From Paracoccus sp. SMMA_5_TC (lineage in GTDB: Bacteria; Pseudomonadota; Alphaproteobacteria; Rhodobacterales; Rhodobacteraceae): a DNA stretch of 64,000 bases. The notes below the pieces were generated by a model. That model made no database searches. It saw only the letters and a list, made by a program, of their open reading frames with translations, and was not told the origin of the DNA. A program made the translations under genes and the position numbers. Positions 25,891 through 34,793 of this stretch are shown here, piece by piece (within the stretch, counting starts at the first letter, position 1; every line of letters begins with the position of its first letter). The stretch is from contig NZ_CP102355.1 of assembly GCF_009696685.2 (NCBI RefSeq), positions 248,001 through 312,000 of the forward strand, written 5' to 3'.

Positions 25891-26914
25891 GGCCGATATC
25901 CTCATCACCATTCCCGAAGGTCTTGCCGACCGGATTGATAAGGCGCTTGCCCAACATGCGCCAGAGGCGGCGGCGCTGTCGCGTTCGCGCCTGGGCAAGC
26001 TGATCGCGCAGGGGGCAGTCATCGGGCCGCGCGGCCCTGTCAGCGACGGCAAGGCCCGGGCCGAGCCGGGCGACTATCTGCTGCGCATCGGCGCACCCGA
26101 ACCGCTCGAGGCCCGCCCCGAGGCGATCGCGCTGAACATCATGCATGAGGACGCCGATCTGATCGTGGTGGACAAGCCCGCCGGAATGGTGGTGCATCCC
26201 GCGCCAGGGGCCAGTTCCGGCACCCTGGTCAATGCGCTGCTGGCCCATTGCGCCGACAGCCTGTCGGGCATCGGCGGCGCCGCGCGGCCGGGCATCGTGC
26301 ATCGCATCGACAAGGACACCTCGGGCCTGCTGGTGGTGGCCAAGACCGACCGCGCGCATCAGGGCCTGGCGCAGCAATTCGCCGATCATTCCGCCCATCG
26401 CCGCTATCTGGCGATCGCCCATGGCTGCATCGACGCCGCCGACGCCCGGCTGCGGGGCCTGCCCGGCGTGGCCTTCGAGGCCGGCGGCGTCCTGCGCATC
26501 ACCACGCTGCTGGGCCGCCACCCGGGCGATCGCCAGCGCCAGGCGGTCAGCTTTCGCCAGGGCCGCCATGCGGTGACACGGGCGCGGCTGCTGGAAGCTT
26601 TTGGCCAGCCGCCGTCAGCGATGCTGATGGAGTGCCAACTGGAAACCGGCCGCACACATCAAATCCGCGTGCATATGGCGCATGTGGGTTTGGGTCTGGT
26701 CGGCGATCCGGTCTATGGTGGAAACAGGCGCGCCTCGGCGCGGGCACTGGGGCCTGCCGCGGCCCGGGCCGTGGACGCCTTTCCCCGCCAGGCGCTGCAC
26801 GCGGCCGAGCTGGGGTTCCGACACCCGGTCAGCGGGGACTGGATGGCCTTTTCCAGCCCGCTGCCCCCCGACATGGCGGCGCTGCTGGCCGAACTGCGCG
26901 GCAATCCGCAGTGA
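25889..26914 (+). CDS. RluA-family pseudouridine synthase (RluD/RluC-like)
   Basis: A 341-residue pseudouridine synthase: an N-terminal S4 RNA-binding domain (about 1-80), then the catalytic domain with GIVHRIDKDTSGLLVV, catalytic Asp141 in the HRIDKDTSG motif (138-146). The C-terminal motif GRTHQIRVHMAHVG is also present. With S4 present, the likely target is 23S rRNA uridines (RluD-type 1911/1915/1917 or RluC-type sites). The start codon overlaps that of the divergent DUF6476 gene. rpoH follows on the same strand after 66 bases. Confidence 0.93.
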   Translation: MADILITIPEGLADRIDKALAQHAPEAAALSRSRLGKLIAQGAVIGPRGPVSDGKARAEPGDYLLRIGAPEPLEARPEAIALNIMHEDADLIVVDKPAGMVVHPAPGASSGTLVNALLAHCADSLSGIGGAARPGIVHRIDKDTSGLLVVAKTDRAHQGLAQQFADHSAHRRYLAIAHGCIDAADARLRGLPGVAFEAGGVLRITTLLGRHPGDRQRQAVSFRQGRHAVTRARLLEAFGQPPSAMLMECQLETGRTHQIRVHMAHVGLGLVGDPVYGGNRRASARALGPAAARAVDAFPRQALHAAELGFRHPVSGDWMAFSSPLPPDMAALLAELRGNPQ

Positions 26915-26980
26915 CGGAACCCGCATCGCGATGATAGCGTTCACAATTATCCGCCTTGGCGCGGAACAGGGAATTTTCGC

Positions 26981-27886
26981 ATGGCGCAATATCAGAACCT
27001 TCCGGCACCCAGCCCCGAACAGGGCCTGAACCGTTATTTGCAGGAAATCCGCAAGTTCCCGCTGCTGGAACCCGAGGAAGAATACATGCTGGCCAAGCGC
27101 TGGTCCGATCATCAGGATCCCGAGGCGGCGCAAAAGCTGGTCACCAGTCACCTGCGGCTGGCCGCCAAGATCGCCATGGGCTATCGCGGATATGGCCTGC
27201 CGCAGGCCGAGGTGATTTCCGAAGCCAATGTCGGTCTGATGCAGGCGGTGAAGCGCTTTGACCCGGACAAGGGTTTTCGCCTGGCCACCTATGCGATGTG
27301 GTGGATCCGCGCCTCGATCCAGGAATACATCCTGCGGTCGTGGTCGTTGGTCAAGATGGGCACAACTTCGGCGCAGAAAAAGCTGTTCTTCAACCTGCGT
27401 AAGGCCAAATCCAAGCTGGGCGCGCTTGAAGAGGGGGATCTGCGGCCCGAGAACGTCACCCAGATCGCCCATGATCTGAACGTCTCGGAACAGGAAGTGA
27501 TCGAGATGAACCGCCGGCTGTCGGGTGGCGATGCCTCGCTGAACGCAACGGTCGGGGCGGGCGACGGCGAATCGGCCGCGCAATGGCAGGACTGGCTGGA
27601 GGACGAGGATGCAAACCAGGCCGAAGCCTTTGCCGAGGCTGACGAACTGGCGGCACGGCGCGAAATGCTGGTGGCGGCAATGGCGGTCCTGAACGAACGC
27701 GAACGCGATATCCTGATGGAGCGGCGGCTGCGCGACGACCCGATGACGCTCGAAGACCTGTCTGCCCGTTATGATGTGTCGCGCGAACGCATTCGCCAGA
27801 TCGAGGTGCGCGCCTTTGAAAAGCTGCAGAACCGGATTCGCGAACTGGCGCGTGAGCGGGGCATGAGTGTGCCGGGCGGGGCCTGA
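26981..27886 (+). CDS. rpoH: RNA polymerase sigma-32 (heat-shock) factor
   Basis: A 301-residue RpoH. Region 1.2 starts near LNRYLQEIRKFPLLEPEEE. Region 2 has YRGYGLPQAEVISEANVGLMQAVKRFDP and the 2.4 element TYAMWWIRASIQEYILRSW. The diagnostic RpoH box QKKLFFNLR is at 132-140. Region 4 is LEDLSARYDVSRERIRQIEVRAFEKL. It directs heat-shock transcription. AGGGAA precedes the ATG. Its promoter is not obvious in the 66-base gap and may lie inside the upstream gene. Confidence 0.96.
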   Translation: MAQYQNLPAPSPEQGLNRYLQEIRKFPLLEPEEEYMLAKRWSDHQDPEAAQKLVTSHLRLAAKIAMGYRGYGLPQAEVISEANVGLMQAVKRFDPDKGFRLATYAMWWIRASIQEYILRSWSLVKMGTTSAQKKLFFNLRKAKSKLGALEEGDLRPENVTQIAHDLNVSEQEVIEMNRRLSGGDASLNATVGAGDGESAAQWQDWLEDEDANQAEAFAEADELAARREMLVAAMAVLNERERDILMERRLRDDPMTLEDLSARYDVSRERIRQIEVRAFEKLQNRIRELARERGMSVPGGA

Positions 27887-27940
27887 TCGCGCCCCGTCAA
27901 CCTGCGCAAGAATGCGGATTTATCTTGATGCCAGAGACGG

Positions 27941-27968
27941 TTGACCCGATTTGCTCTTAGCATATGGT
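27941..27968 (+). promoter_or_regulatory. Promoter of the unknown membrane protein gene at 28004
   Basis: TTGACC, a 16-base spacer and TATGGT lie 36-63 bases upstream of ATG 28004. The match is good and separates this gene from rpoH transcription. Confidence 0.5.
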
Positions 27969-28003
27969 CAGGACAGACGGGCAGCGGAGGGCGCTGGCGC
28001 GGC

Positions 28004-29023
28004 ATGACGGCGCTGAACCAATACCAAAGACTTGAGGCCGCCGGTCTCTGGCGCGAAACGCCGCGTGCCAAGCTGCGCGAGGTGATCGTGTCCTTTGGCG
28101 ATGCGACACTGATCCTGACCGATCCACGATCGGAAATCCCGCTGGCGCATTGGTCGCTGCCGGCCGTGACACGCCTGAACCCCGGCCAGCGCCCGGCGCG
28201 TTACGCTCCGGGCAGCGACGACGCCGGCGAAGAGCTCGAGATCGATGACGATCTGATGATCTCGGCCATTTCAAGGGTTCATCGCGCGATCGAGGCCAGC
28301 AAGCCGCATCCCGGCCGGCTGCGCGGCGGCTTGATGCTGGGCGCGGCTGTTCTGATGGGGCTGGTCGCCCTGTTCTGGGTGCCGCCGGCTCTGGTGCGCC
28401 ATGCCGCATCGATCGCACCGCCGGCGCAACGGGCCGAAATCGGGCGCATGGTTCTGGCGGAAATCGCCAAGACAACCGGCAACGCCTGCTCGCGCCCCGC
28501 AGGCGACATGGTCCGCCAGAAGCTGGCCGAACGATTGATGGGACCAGAGGCGCAGATCGCGGTTCTGCCAAGCACGCTGCGGGGCGCCATACGTCTGCCC
28601 GGGCCGGTCACGGTAATCGGCCAGGATCTGATCGCCGGTCAGCTGACGCCCGAGGTCGCCGCAGGGCACATCCTGGCGGCACAGGCCAGCGCGGTGCAGA
28701 ACGATCCGCTGCTGGCCGCGCTGCGCCATGCGGGTGCGCGTGCGACCTTTCAGCTGCTGACAACCGGCAACCTGCCCGCAAAGTCGCTGGCCGGTTATGG
28801 CGAGAAGCTGCTTTCCGTCCCAGCCCCACGTCCCGAGGACGAGGCCTTGCTGGGCTATTTTGCCCGTGCCGGGATTTCCAGCGAACCTTACGCCCGCTCG
28901 CTCGACCCGACCGGAGAGGCGGTTCTGGGCCTGATCGAAGCCGACCCTTTCCGCACGGCCGAACCCCGCCCGGTGCTGAGTCCGCGTGAATGGGTGGCCT
29001 TGCAGGAAATCTGCGATCAGTAG
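28004..29023 (+). CDS. Unknown membrane-anchored protein, possibly a degenerate M48-like protease
   Basis: A 339-residue protein I do not recognise by name. The N-terminal 105 residues are soluble, one membrane helix follows (about 108-130, LMLGAAVLMGLVALFWVPP), then a 200-residue outer domain. A stretch reading AIRLPGPVTVIGQDLIAGQLTPEVAAGHILA resembles the part of M48 peptidases that leads into HExxH, but no HExxH is present. It could be a catalytically dead relative, or the likeness could be chance. ATG 28004 follows GGAGG. The gene ends five bases from the convergent SPOR gene. Confidence 0.6.
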   Translation: MTALNQYQRLEAAGLWRETPRAKLREVIVSFGDATLILTDPRSEIPLAHWSLPAVTRLNPGQRPARYAPGSDDAGEELEIDDDLMISAISRVHRAIEASKPHPGRLRGGLMLGAAVLMGLVALFWVPPALVRHAASIAPPAQRAEIGRMVLAEIAKTTGNACSRPAGDMVRQKLAERLMGPEAQIAVLPSTLRGAIRLPGPVTVIGQDLIAGQLTPEVAAGHILAAQASAVQNDPLLAALRHAGARATFQLLTTGNLPAKSLAGYGEKLLSVPAPRPEDEALLGYFARAGISSEPYARSLDPTGEAVLGLIEADPFRTAEPRPVLSPREWVALQEICDQ

Positions 29024-29028
29024 TTGCC

Positions 29029-30114
29029 CTAGCGGGGGACCGCTCCACCATAGCCGGCCTTGCGGATGTCGTGCAGGGCGCGGACGATCGCCTCGCGGCT
29101 GGCAAAGGGACCGGCCATCAGCAAGGGCGCCTTGTCCTTGACCACCGTGCCCTTGCCGCGCACCACAGGGAACCCCATGCCGATGAGCCGCGCGGCCGCG
29201 CGTTCGGCCGCTGCCGCGTCGCGCAAGCCGGTGATCTGGACATATCGCGCGCCTGCCGGAATTACGCCTTCCGACAGATTCACCCCCTTTGCGCCTGCCG
29301 CACCGCCCGCTGTCTGCCGCGCAGGCGTGCTTGTGTCGGTCCGTGACCTGGCTGGCAGCGATACAGATGCGCCTGCCGTTGACGGAACCGGGGCACGCCG
29401 TGCCGCCTTCACGGGTGCGGCAGAGACGCCCGTCCCTGATCCTTTCGCCGTTCTGGGGGCGAGCATCCCAGCCTCGGCATCGCCCGCGGCAGGCTTGGCC
29501 GCCAGCGGCGCCGGCCGGGCAAAACTCAGCCGCGCCAGATCGGCCTTTGGCAGGGAATCGCAGTAACCCCTGCTGGGATCATCGCCCGACCGGCCGCCTT
29601 GCCCGTCATAGCCCAGAAGCCGGCACAATCGCTGATTGGGCTGCAAATCGCCCGCCATGCCCTGCCGCAGCCGCGGCGCGGCCTGGACGGCGGCGCGCAG
29701 GGCATCCAGCGGCGCAGCCGAATGCGGCTCGGGCCCCAGGTCGGGCAAGGGTTGCAGCGGCCGGGGATCGCTGGCCAGTTCGCCCGGCTGAAGGTTTCCG
29801 ATCACCTTTTCCGTCAGCGCCTGTTCGATCAGTTGGGCCCGGGACTTTCCCGCATCCGGGTCAAGGGCCGGCAAGCGCGGCCCGCCCCCCGCCCCGCGGA
29901 TGGAAAGCGTGGGCGGATAGCCGCATGTCGGTTGCCCGTCGGCACCGGTCACGGCCGACCAATCACCCGTAGGGGTTTGGCGAAACACACAACCCCGGCT
30001 GTCGATATATTGCTGCGCCACGAATTCGGGCGGCGGCTCGGCCGGACGCAGATCCTGCGCCAATACCGGCCAGGCCATCAGCCCCATCGTCAGAACCCAC
30101 AACCACCGCCGCAT
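29029..30114 (-). CDS. Exported SPOR-domain protein
   Basis: A 361-residue secreted protein. The signal peptide is RRWLWVLTMGLMAWPVLAQ. A proline/alanine-rich middle follows, with two Cys-containing short regions (DSRGCVFRQTPTGDWSAV, near the N-terminus, and LCRLLGYDGQG). The C-terminal SPOR domain (about 283-361) contains RYVQITGLRDAAAAERAAARL and PLLMAGPFASREAIVRAL. SPOR domains bind denuded peptidoglycan, often at the septum. I chose ATG 30114 for its AAGGTGG site; ATG 30132 is six codons upstream. Confidence 0.82.
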   Translation of the reverse strand: MRRWLWVLTMGLMAWPVLAQDLRPAEPPPEFVAQQYIDSRGCVFRQTPTGDWSAVTGADGQPTCGYPPTLSIRGAGGGPRLPALDPDAGKSRAQLIEQALTEKVIGNLQPGELASDPRPLQPLPDLGPEPHSAAPLDALRAAVQAAPRLRQGMAGDLQPNQRLCRLLGYDGQGGRSGDDPSRGYCDSLPKADLARLSFARPAPLAAKPAAGDAEAGMLAPRTAKGSGTGVSAAPVKAARRAPVPSTAGASVSLPARSRTDTSTPARQTAGGAAGAKGVNLSEGVIPAGARYVQITGLRDAAAAERAAARLIGMGFPVVRGKGTVVKDKAPLLMAGPFASREAIVRALHDIRKAGYGGAVPR

Positions 30115-30180
30115 CGCCCACCTTCGAATCATCTCTGATCCGGTGATAGGCCAGATTGCTGAACCAGCGGTTAATACGGC

Positions 30181-30813
30181 CTATTTTGTGCCGAACATCC
30201 GGTCGCCCGCGTCGCCAAGCCCCGGCACGATATAGCCGTGTTCGTCCAGCCTTTCGTCAAGCGAGGCGGTGACGATCGGCACATCGGGATGGGCCTCGCG
30301 CATGCGCGCCACCCCTTCGGGCGACGCCAGCAGGCAGAGAAAGCGCAAGTTGCGCGCGCCTTCCTGCTTGAGCAGGTCGATGGCCGCGACCGAGGAATTG
30401 CCCGTCGCCAGCATCGGATCGACAACAATGGTCATGCGCGCGTCCAGCTGTTTGGGAACCTTGCAGTAATACTGCACCGGCTGCAGGGTCTCGGGGTCGC
30501 GATACAGCCCGACAAAGCCCACCCGCGCCGCCGGGATCAGTTCCAGAATCCCGTCAAGCAGCCCATTGCCGGCCCGCAGGATCGAGATCAGCGCCAGCTT
30601 CTTGCCCTCGAGCAGCGGCGCCTGCATGCTGGTCAGCGGCGTGTCGATGGTGACCGTGGTCATTTCCAGTTCGCGAGTGACCTCATAGGCCAGAAGCAGG
30701 CTTATTTCGCGCAGCAACCGACGAAAGCTGGCGGTCGACGTGGTCTTGTCGCGCATCAGCGTCAGCTTGTGCTGGACAAGCGGATGATCGACGACGGTCA
30801 GATGCGGGTTCAT
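30181..30813 (-). CDS. upp: Uracil phosphoribosyltransferase
   Basis: A 210-residue UPRTase: uracil plus PRPP to UMP. The start [20 protein letters not shown] is diagnostic, and the PRPP loop is [12 protein letters not shown]. The uracil-binding C-terminus contains [17 protein letters not shown]. It is the last gene of the salvage operon cdd-deoA-deoB-add-upp, and its ATG overlaps the add stop as ATGA. It recovers uracil released by nucleoside breakdown upstream in the same operon. Confidence 0.96.
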   Translation of the reverse strand: MNPHLTVVDHPLVQHKLTLMRDKTTSTASFRRLLREISLLLAYEVTRELEMTTVTIDTPLTSMQAPLLEGKKLALISILRAGNGLLDGILELIPAARVGFVGLYRDPETLQPVQYYCKVPKQLDARMTIVVDPMLATGNSSVAAIDLLKQEGARNLRFLCLLASPEGVARMREAHPDVPIVTASLDERLDEHGYIVPGLGDAGDRMFGTK

Positions 30814-31778
30814 TGCAGTTCCTTTCGCAGACGGTCCTTGGTGGTTTCGTCGCAGAAGGCCGCATCGACGGCCCACAGGTTCATCTGCCGGAACTCGGCC
30901 TCGGCCCAGCCGAAGGTTTCGGCCAGCATCTGATATTCCTGCGACAGGTTGGTGCGGAAAAACGGCGGGTCGTCGGTCGAGACGGTGACGCGAACCCCGG
31001 CATCGGCCAGACTGGCGATGGGGTGGGCCGCCCAGCCCGACACCACGCCCAGCGCCACGTTCGAGCCGGGGCAGACCTCGAGCGTTATCCCCCGCTGCGC
31101 CAGCTCGCTGACCAGCGCCGGATCCTCGATGGCCCGGATGCCGTGGCCGATGCGCGTGACCCCCAGCGCCAGCGCGTCGCGGATCGAATCCGGCCCGCGC
31201 CATTCGCCGGCATGGGCAGTCAGCCCCAGCCCCGCCTCGCGCGCGCAATCGAAGGACCAGGCGAAATCGGCCAGATCGCCCGCATCCTCGGCGCCGCCGA
31301 TGCCCAGCCCGGTCACCCAGTCGCCCATGGTCTCGGCGGCGCAGATCGCGGTTTTCCGCGCGCGTTCGGGACCGAAATGCCGGATCGCGGTCAGGATGGC
31401 GCGGCTGGAAATGCCCTGGCCCGCGGCCTTGTCGGCCACCTCTTGCATGGCCGCCAGATAATCGCGCCAGGCAAACAGGTCGGCGCCGCCACAAAATTCC
31501 GGCGACACGAACAGTTCGACATGGATGGCGCCATGGCTGGCGCATTGTTCCAGAACTTCGGCCAGCAGGCGGGCATAGTCCTGCGGACTGGTCAGCACCG
31601 AGGTCGCCGCCTCGTAGATACGCAGGAACTCGGGGAAATCGCGGTAAGCATAATTGCCTTGGGCATCGAAGATGCGTCCCAGGTCAAGATGCTTTTCCGC
31701 CGCCAGCGCGCGGATGAAGCCGGGCGGCGCCGCGCCTTCGATATGCAGGTGCAGTTCGATCTTTTTCATCGCGCTCAC
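30810..31778 (-). CDS. add: Adenosine deaminase family protein
   Basis: A 322-residue member of the adenosine/adenine deaminase family (metal-dependent amidohydrolase fold). Zinc and catalytic motifs are ELHLHIEGA (HxH), LTAHAGEW (His and Glu) and [10 protein letters not shown] (Asp-Asp). The preferred start is GTG 31778, eight bases behind GGAG and overlapping the deoB stop as GTGA; ATG 31769 is the alternative. Most likely it deaminates adenosine to inosine or deoxyadenosine to deoxyinosine, consistent with the deo neighbours. Adenine deaminase activity cannot be ruled out. Confidence 0.88.
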   Translation of the reverse strand: MSAMKKIELHLHIEGAAPPGFIRALAAEKHLDLGRIFDAQGNYAYRDFPEFLRIYEAATSVLTSPQDYARLLAEVLEQCASHGAIHVELFVSPEFCGGADLFAWRDYLAAMQEVADKAAGQGISSRAILTAIRHFGPERARKTAICAAETMGDWVTGLGIGGAEDAGDLADFAWSFDCAREAGLGLTAHAGEWRGPDSIRDALALGVTRIGHGIRAIEDPALVSELAQRGITLEVCPGSNVALGVVSGWAAHPIASLADAGVRVTVSTDDPPFFRTNLSQEYQMLAETFGWAEAEFRQMNLWAVDAAFCDETTKDRLRKELQ

Positions 31779-32959
31779 AGAAAGCTCCTTCCCGGTCCGA
31801 CAGGCGGCAGGTCAAGATGCGCCGCGATCGAGGCGGCGACATCGGCAAAGCCCACCTGCCCCACCGCGCGCGCGCCGTAACCCCAGCCCAGCACCGGCAC
31901 CCGCTCGCGCGTGTGGTCGGTGCCGTGCCAGCTGGGGTCGTTGCCGTGATCGGCGGTGAAGATCGCCAGATCGCCCGGTCGCAGTCGCGCGATCAGCGCC
32001 CCCGCCACCCCGTCGAACCATTCCAGCGCCCGCCCATAGCCCTGCACATCGCGGCGATGGCCATAAAGCGTGTCGAATTCGACGAAATTGGCGAACACCA
32101 GGCTGCCGGGCGCGGCCTCGTCGCCCAGGCGCAGCAGATGACCGGCCAGGTCGGCATCGGACTGGCCCTTGTGCAGCGCGCCGATGCCGCGGTGGGAAAA
32201 GATGTCGCCGATCTTGCCGATGGCATGGGTCTGGCGTCCAGCGTCCTGCGCCACGTCCAGCAGCGTCGGCGCCGGGGGCGCGATTGCATAGTCGCGGCGA
32301 TTGGCGGTGCGGTAAAAGCCGCCCTCCTGCCCCAGGAACGGCCGGGCGATCACCCGCCCCACCCGCATCGGATGCACCATCGCCGCCACGTCCTGGCACA
32401 GCCGCAACAACCGATCCAGTCCGAACGCCTGTTCATGGGCGGCAATCTGGATGACACTGTCGACGGAAGTGTAGCAGATCGGCCAGCCGCTGCGCAGATG
32501 CTCGGCCCCCAACCGGGCGATGATTTCCGTGCCCGAGGCATGTTCGTTGCCCAGTATACCCTCGGTTCCCGCCGCCCGGGCGATGCGGGCCGACAGTTCG
32601 GCCGGAAAGGCCGGGCGGCTGTCGGGGAAATAGTGCCAGTCGAAGGGCACCGGAACCCCGGCCAGTTCCCAATGCCCCGAGGGCGTGTCCTTGCCGCGCG
32701 ATTGTTCGGTCGCCGCGCCCCACAGGCCCTGCGGCACCGCGCCCAGCCCCGGCGCCTCGGCCCCCGAGGCCAGGCGAATGGCCGCCCCCAGCCCCAGCGC
32801 GTCCAGATGCGGCATGGCCAGCCCGCGCAATTGCGCGATATGGGCCAGGGTGTTGGCGCCGGTATCGGGGCGGCCGTCGTTGAAATATTCGGCCGCGTCG
32901 GGCGCCCCGCCGATGCCGGCGGAATCCATCACGATCAGAAAGGCGCGTCTGTCAGTCAC
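31775..32959 (-). CDS. deoB: Phosphopentomutase
   Basis: A 394-residue alkaline-phosphatase-superfamily phosphopentomutase that interconverts (deoxy)ribose 1-phosphate and 5-phosphate. Metal-site motifs are VMDSAGIGGAPD near the start, GKIGDIFSHRGIG, and TADHGNDPSWHGTDHTRE near the end. The start is GTG 32959, with GAGG upstream and an eight-base overlap with the deoA stop; longer frames run into deoA. It takes the sugar phosphate released by DeoA toward central metabolism. Confidence 0.94.
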   Translation of the reverse strand: MTDRRAFLIVMDSAGIGGAPDAAEYFNDGRPDTGANTLAHIAQLRGLAMPHLDALGLGAAIRLASGAEAPGLGAVPQGLWGAATEQSRGKDTPSGHWELAGVPVPFDWHYFPDSRPAFPAELSARIARAAGTEGILGNEHASGTEIIARLGAEHLRSGWPICYTSVDSVIQIAAHEQAFGLDRLLRLCQDVAAMVHPMRVGRVIARPFLGQEGGFYRTANRRDYAIAPPAPTLLDVAQDAGRQTHAIGKIGDIFSHRGIGALHKGQSDADLAGHLLRLGDEAAPGSLVFANFVEFDTLYGHRRDVQGYGRALEWFDGVAGALIARLRPGDLAIFTADHGNDPSWHGTDHTRERVPVLGWGYGARAVGQVGFADVAASIAAHLDLPPVGPGRSFL

Positions 32960-34241
32960 CAGATACCTCGGTCTTGACCAGCGGGCCGGGGGCGGGCCCG
33001 TCCCCCAGCAGATAGGCCGCCTGGACGGTGGCGATGGCGGCCTGGGCCGCGGCCTCGCTGGCGGCATGGACCATGGCCAGCGGCCGGTCGGGGCCCGCCT
33101 CTTCGCCGATCCGCAGCAACTGCGCAAGCCCCACCCGTGGGTCGATACGGTCGCCGGCGTGCAACCGGCCGCCACCCAGCGCCACCACCGCATGGCCCAG
33201 CGCCTCGGCGTCGATGGCGGCGACCCGACCCCTCGCCGGAACCGGGCGAATGACCGGGGCGGGCGGCAGGTAACGGTCCGGCCGCTCGATCAGGTCAGAG
33301 GGGCCGCCCTGGGCCGCCACCATGCGGGCAAAGCGTTCGGCCGCCGCGCCCGATTCCAGCGCCGACCGGGCGCCGTCCAGACCCACCAGATCCAGACAGG
33401 CCTGCGCCAGACGCAGCGACAGCTCGCGCAGCCCCCCCGAGGCGCGATCGCCCCGCAGCACCGCGATCGCCTCGCGCAGCTCCAGCGCATTGCCGGCGGC
33501 GCGCGCCAGCGGCTGGTCCATGTCGGTGATCAGCGCCCGCGTCGGGCAACCGGCCGCGCAGGCGGTCTGCACCAGCGCCCGCGCCAGCGCCTGCGCGGCC
33601 TCGGCGCTGCGCAGAAAGGCGCCCGAGCCCTGCTTGACATCCAGCACCAGACCATCCAGCCCCGCCGCCAGCTTTTTGGACAGGATCGAGGCGGTGATCA
33701 GATCGACCGAACCGACCGTCGCGCTTTCGTCGCGCAGCGCGTAAAGCCGCGCATCCGCCGGCGCCAGATCCGGCCCGGCGGCAACAATGGCACAACCCGC
33801 CTTCGCCACCACGCGCCGAAACTCCTCCCCCGCCAGGTCAACGCGCAGGCCCGGAATCGCCTCGAGCTTGTCCAGCGTGCCGCCGGTATGGCCAAGGCCG
33901 CGGCCCGAGATCATGGGCACATGGCCCCCGCAAGCCGCGACGAGCGGCGCCAGCACCAGGCTGACCGTATCGCCGATGCCGCCGGTCGAATGCTTGTCCA
34001 CCACCGGCCCGGGCAAATCCCAGTCGAGCACCCGGCCGGTGTCGCGCATGGCCAGCGTCAGATCGACGCGCGCCTGCGCCGTCAGCCCGCGCAGCAGCAC
34101 CGCCATGGCAAAGGCGCCCGCCTGGGCATCGCTGACCCAGCCCCGGGCCAGCCCTTGGGCAATCAGCCGCGCGCCCGACGCGTCGAGTCCCCGTCCGTCG
34201 CGCAGCGCGGCGATCACCGGGCGCGGATCGGTTGCGGTCAT
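32952..34241 (-). CDS. deoA: Thymidine phosphorylase
   Basis: A 429-residue pyrimidine nucleoside phosphorylase: thymidine or deoxyuridine plus phosphate to base plus deoxyribose 1-phosphate. Conserved motifs are VVDKHSTGGIGDTVSL (phosphate binding), MISGRGLGHTGGTLDKLEAIPG, and DVKQGSGAFL. ATG 34241 overlaps the cdd stop as ATGA. A very long in-frame extension upstream runs antisense to maeB and is spurious. It works with Cdd before it and DeoB after it. Confidence 0.95.
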   Translation of the reverse strand: MTATDPRPVIAALRDGRGLDASGARLIAQGLARGWVSDAQAGAFAMAVLLRGLTAQARVDLTLAMRDTGRVLDWDLPGPVVDKHSTGGIGDTVSLVLAPLVAACGGHVPMISGRGLGHTGGTLDKLEAIPGLRVDLAGEEFRRVVAKAGCAIVAAGPDLAPADARLYALRDESATVGSVDLITASILSKKLAAGLDGLVLDVKQGSGAFLRSAEAAQALARALVQTACAAGCPTRALITDMDQPLARAAGNALELREAIAVLRGDRASGGLRELSLRLAQACLDLVGLDGARSALESGAAAERFARMVAAQGGPSDLIERPDRYLPPAPVIRPVPARGRVAAIDAEALGHAVVALGGGRLHAGDRIDPRVGLAQLLRIGEEAGPDRPLAMVHAASEAAAQAAIATVQAAYLLGDGPAPGPLVKTEVSGD

Positions 34242-34633
34242 TCGCGGCCCGACATGTGGCTGATGTCGAAACGCCCCGGCAGCAGATCGCCGACCGTCGT
34301 CGCCAAGGCGTCGCCGCGCAGCGTGCCCAGCAGCACCGGCGTTTCCGCGCGGGCAAATTCCGCCAGCTTCTGCCGGCAGCCGCCGCAGGGCGGCACGGGC
34401 CCCTGGGAATCGGCGATCACCGCCACCTCGGCGATTTCGGTCTCGCCGGCGGCGACCATCGCGGCGATGGCCCCGGCTTCGGCACATGTGCCCTCGGGAT
34501 AGGCCACGTTCTCGACGTTGCAGCCGGCATATATGCGCCCCGAAACGCCGCGCACCGCCGCGCCGACCTTGAATCCCGAATAGGGCGCATAGGCCCTTTC
34601 GCGCACCTCGCGCGCCGCATCCATCAATGCCAT
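34238..34633 (-). CDS. cdd: Cytidine deaminase
   Basis: A 131-residue zinc cytidine deaminase (cytidine to uridine). Catalytic Cys50-Ala-Glu52 (CAEAGAIAA) and the zinc ligands Cys83 and Cys86 (PCGGCRQ) are visible; YAPYSGFKVGAAV is the usual start region. I use ATG 34633; TTG 34639 is possible. It heads the nucleoside salvage operon, which is divergent from maeB across a 160-base gap. Confidence 0.94.
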   Translation of the reverse strand: MALMDAAREVRERAYAPYSGFKVGAAVRGVSGRIYAGCNVENVAYPEGTCAEAGAIAAMVAAGETEIAEVAVIADSQGPVPPCGGCRQKLAEFARAETPVLLGTLRGDALATTVGDLLPGRFDISHMSGRE

Positions 34634-34793
34634 TGCCAAGCCCCGTCCACCGCGACGATCTGCCTTCGCAGTTTGCGCGGCCGGGGCCGCTGATGCAAGA
34701 CCGGCGCAAGTTCGCCATTTCGCCCCCGCCCCCCTGTTCGGGTCCGAAAAAATAGTTTAACGCTGAACCATATCGAGAGGAGAGGTTCCGGCC

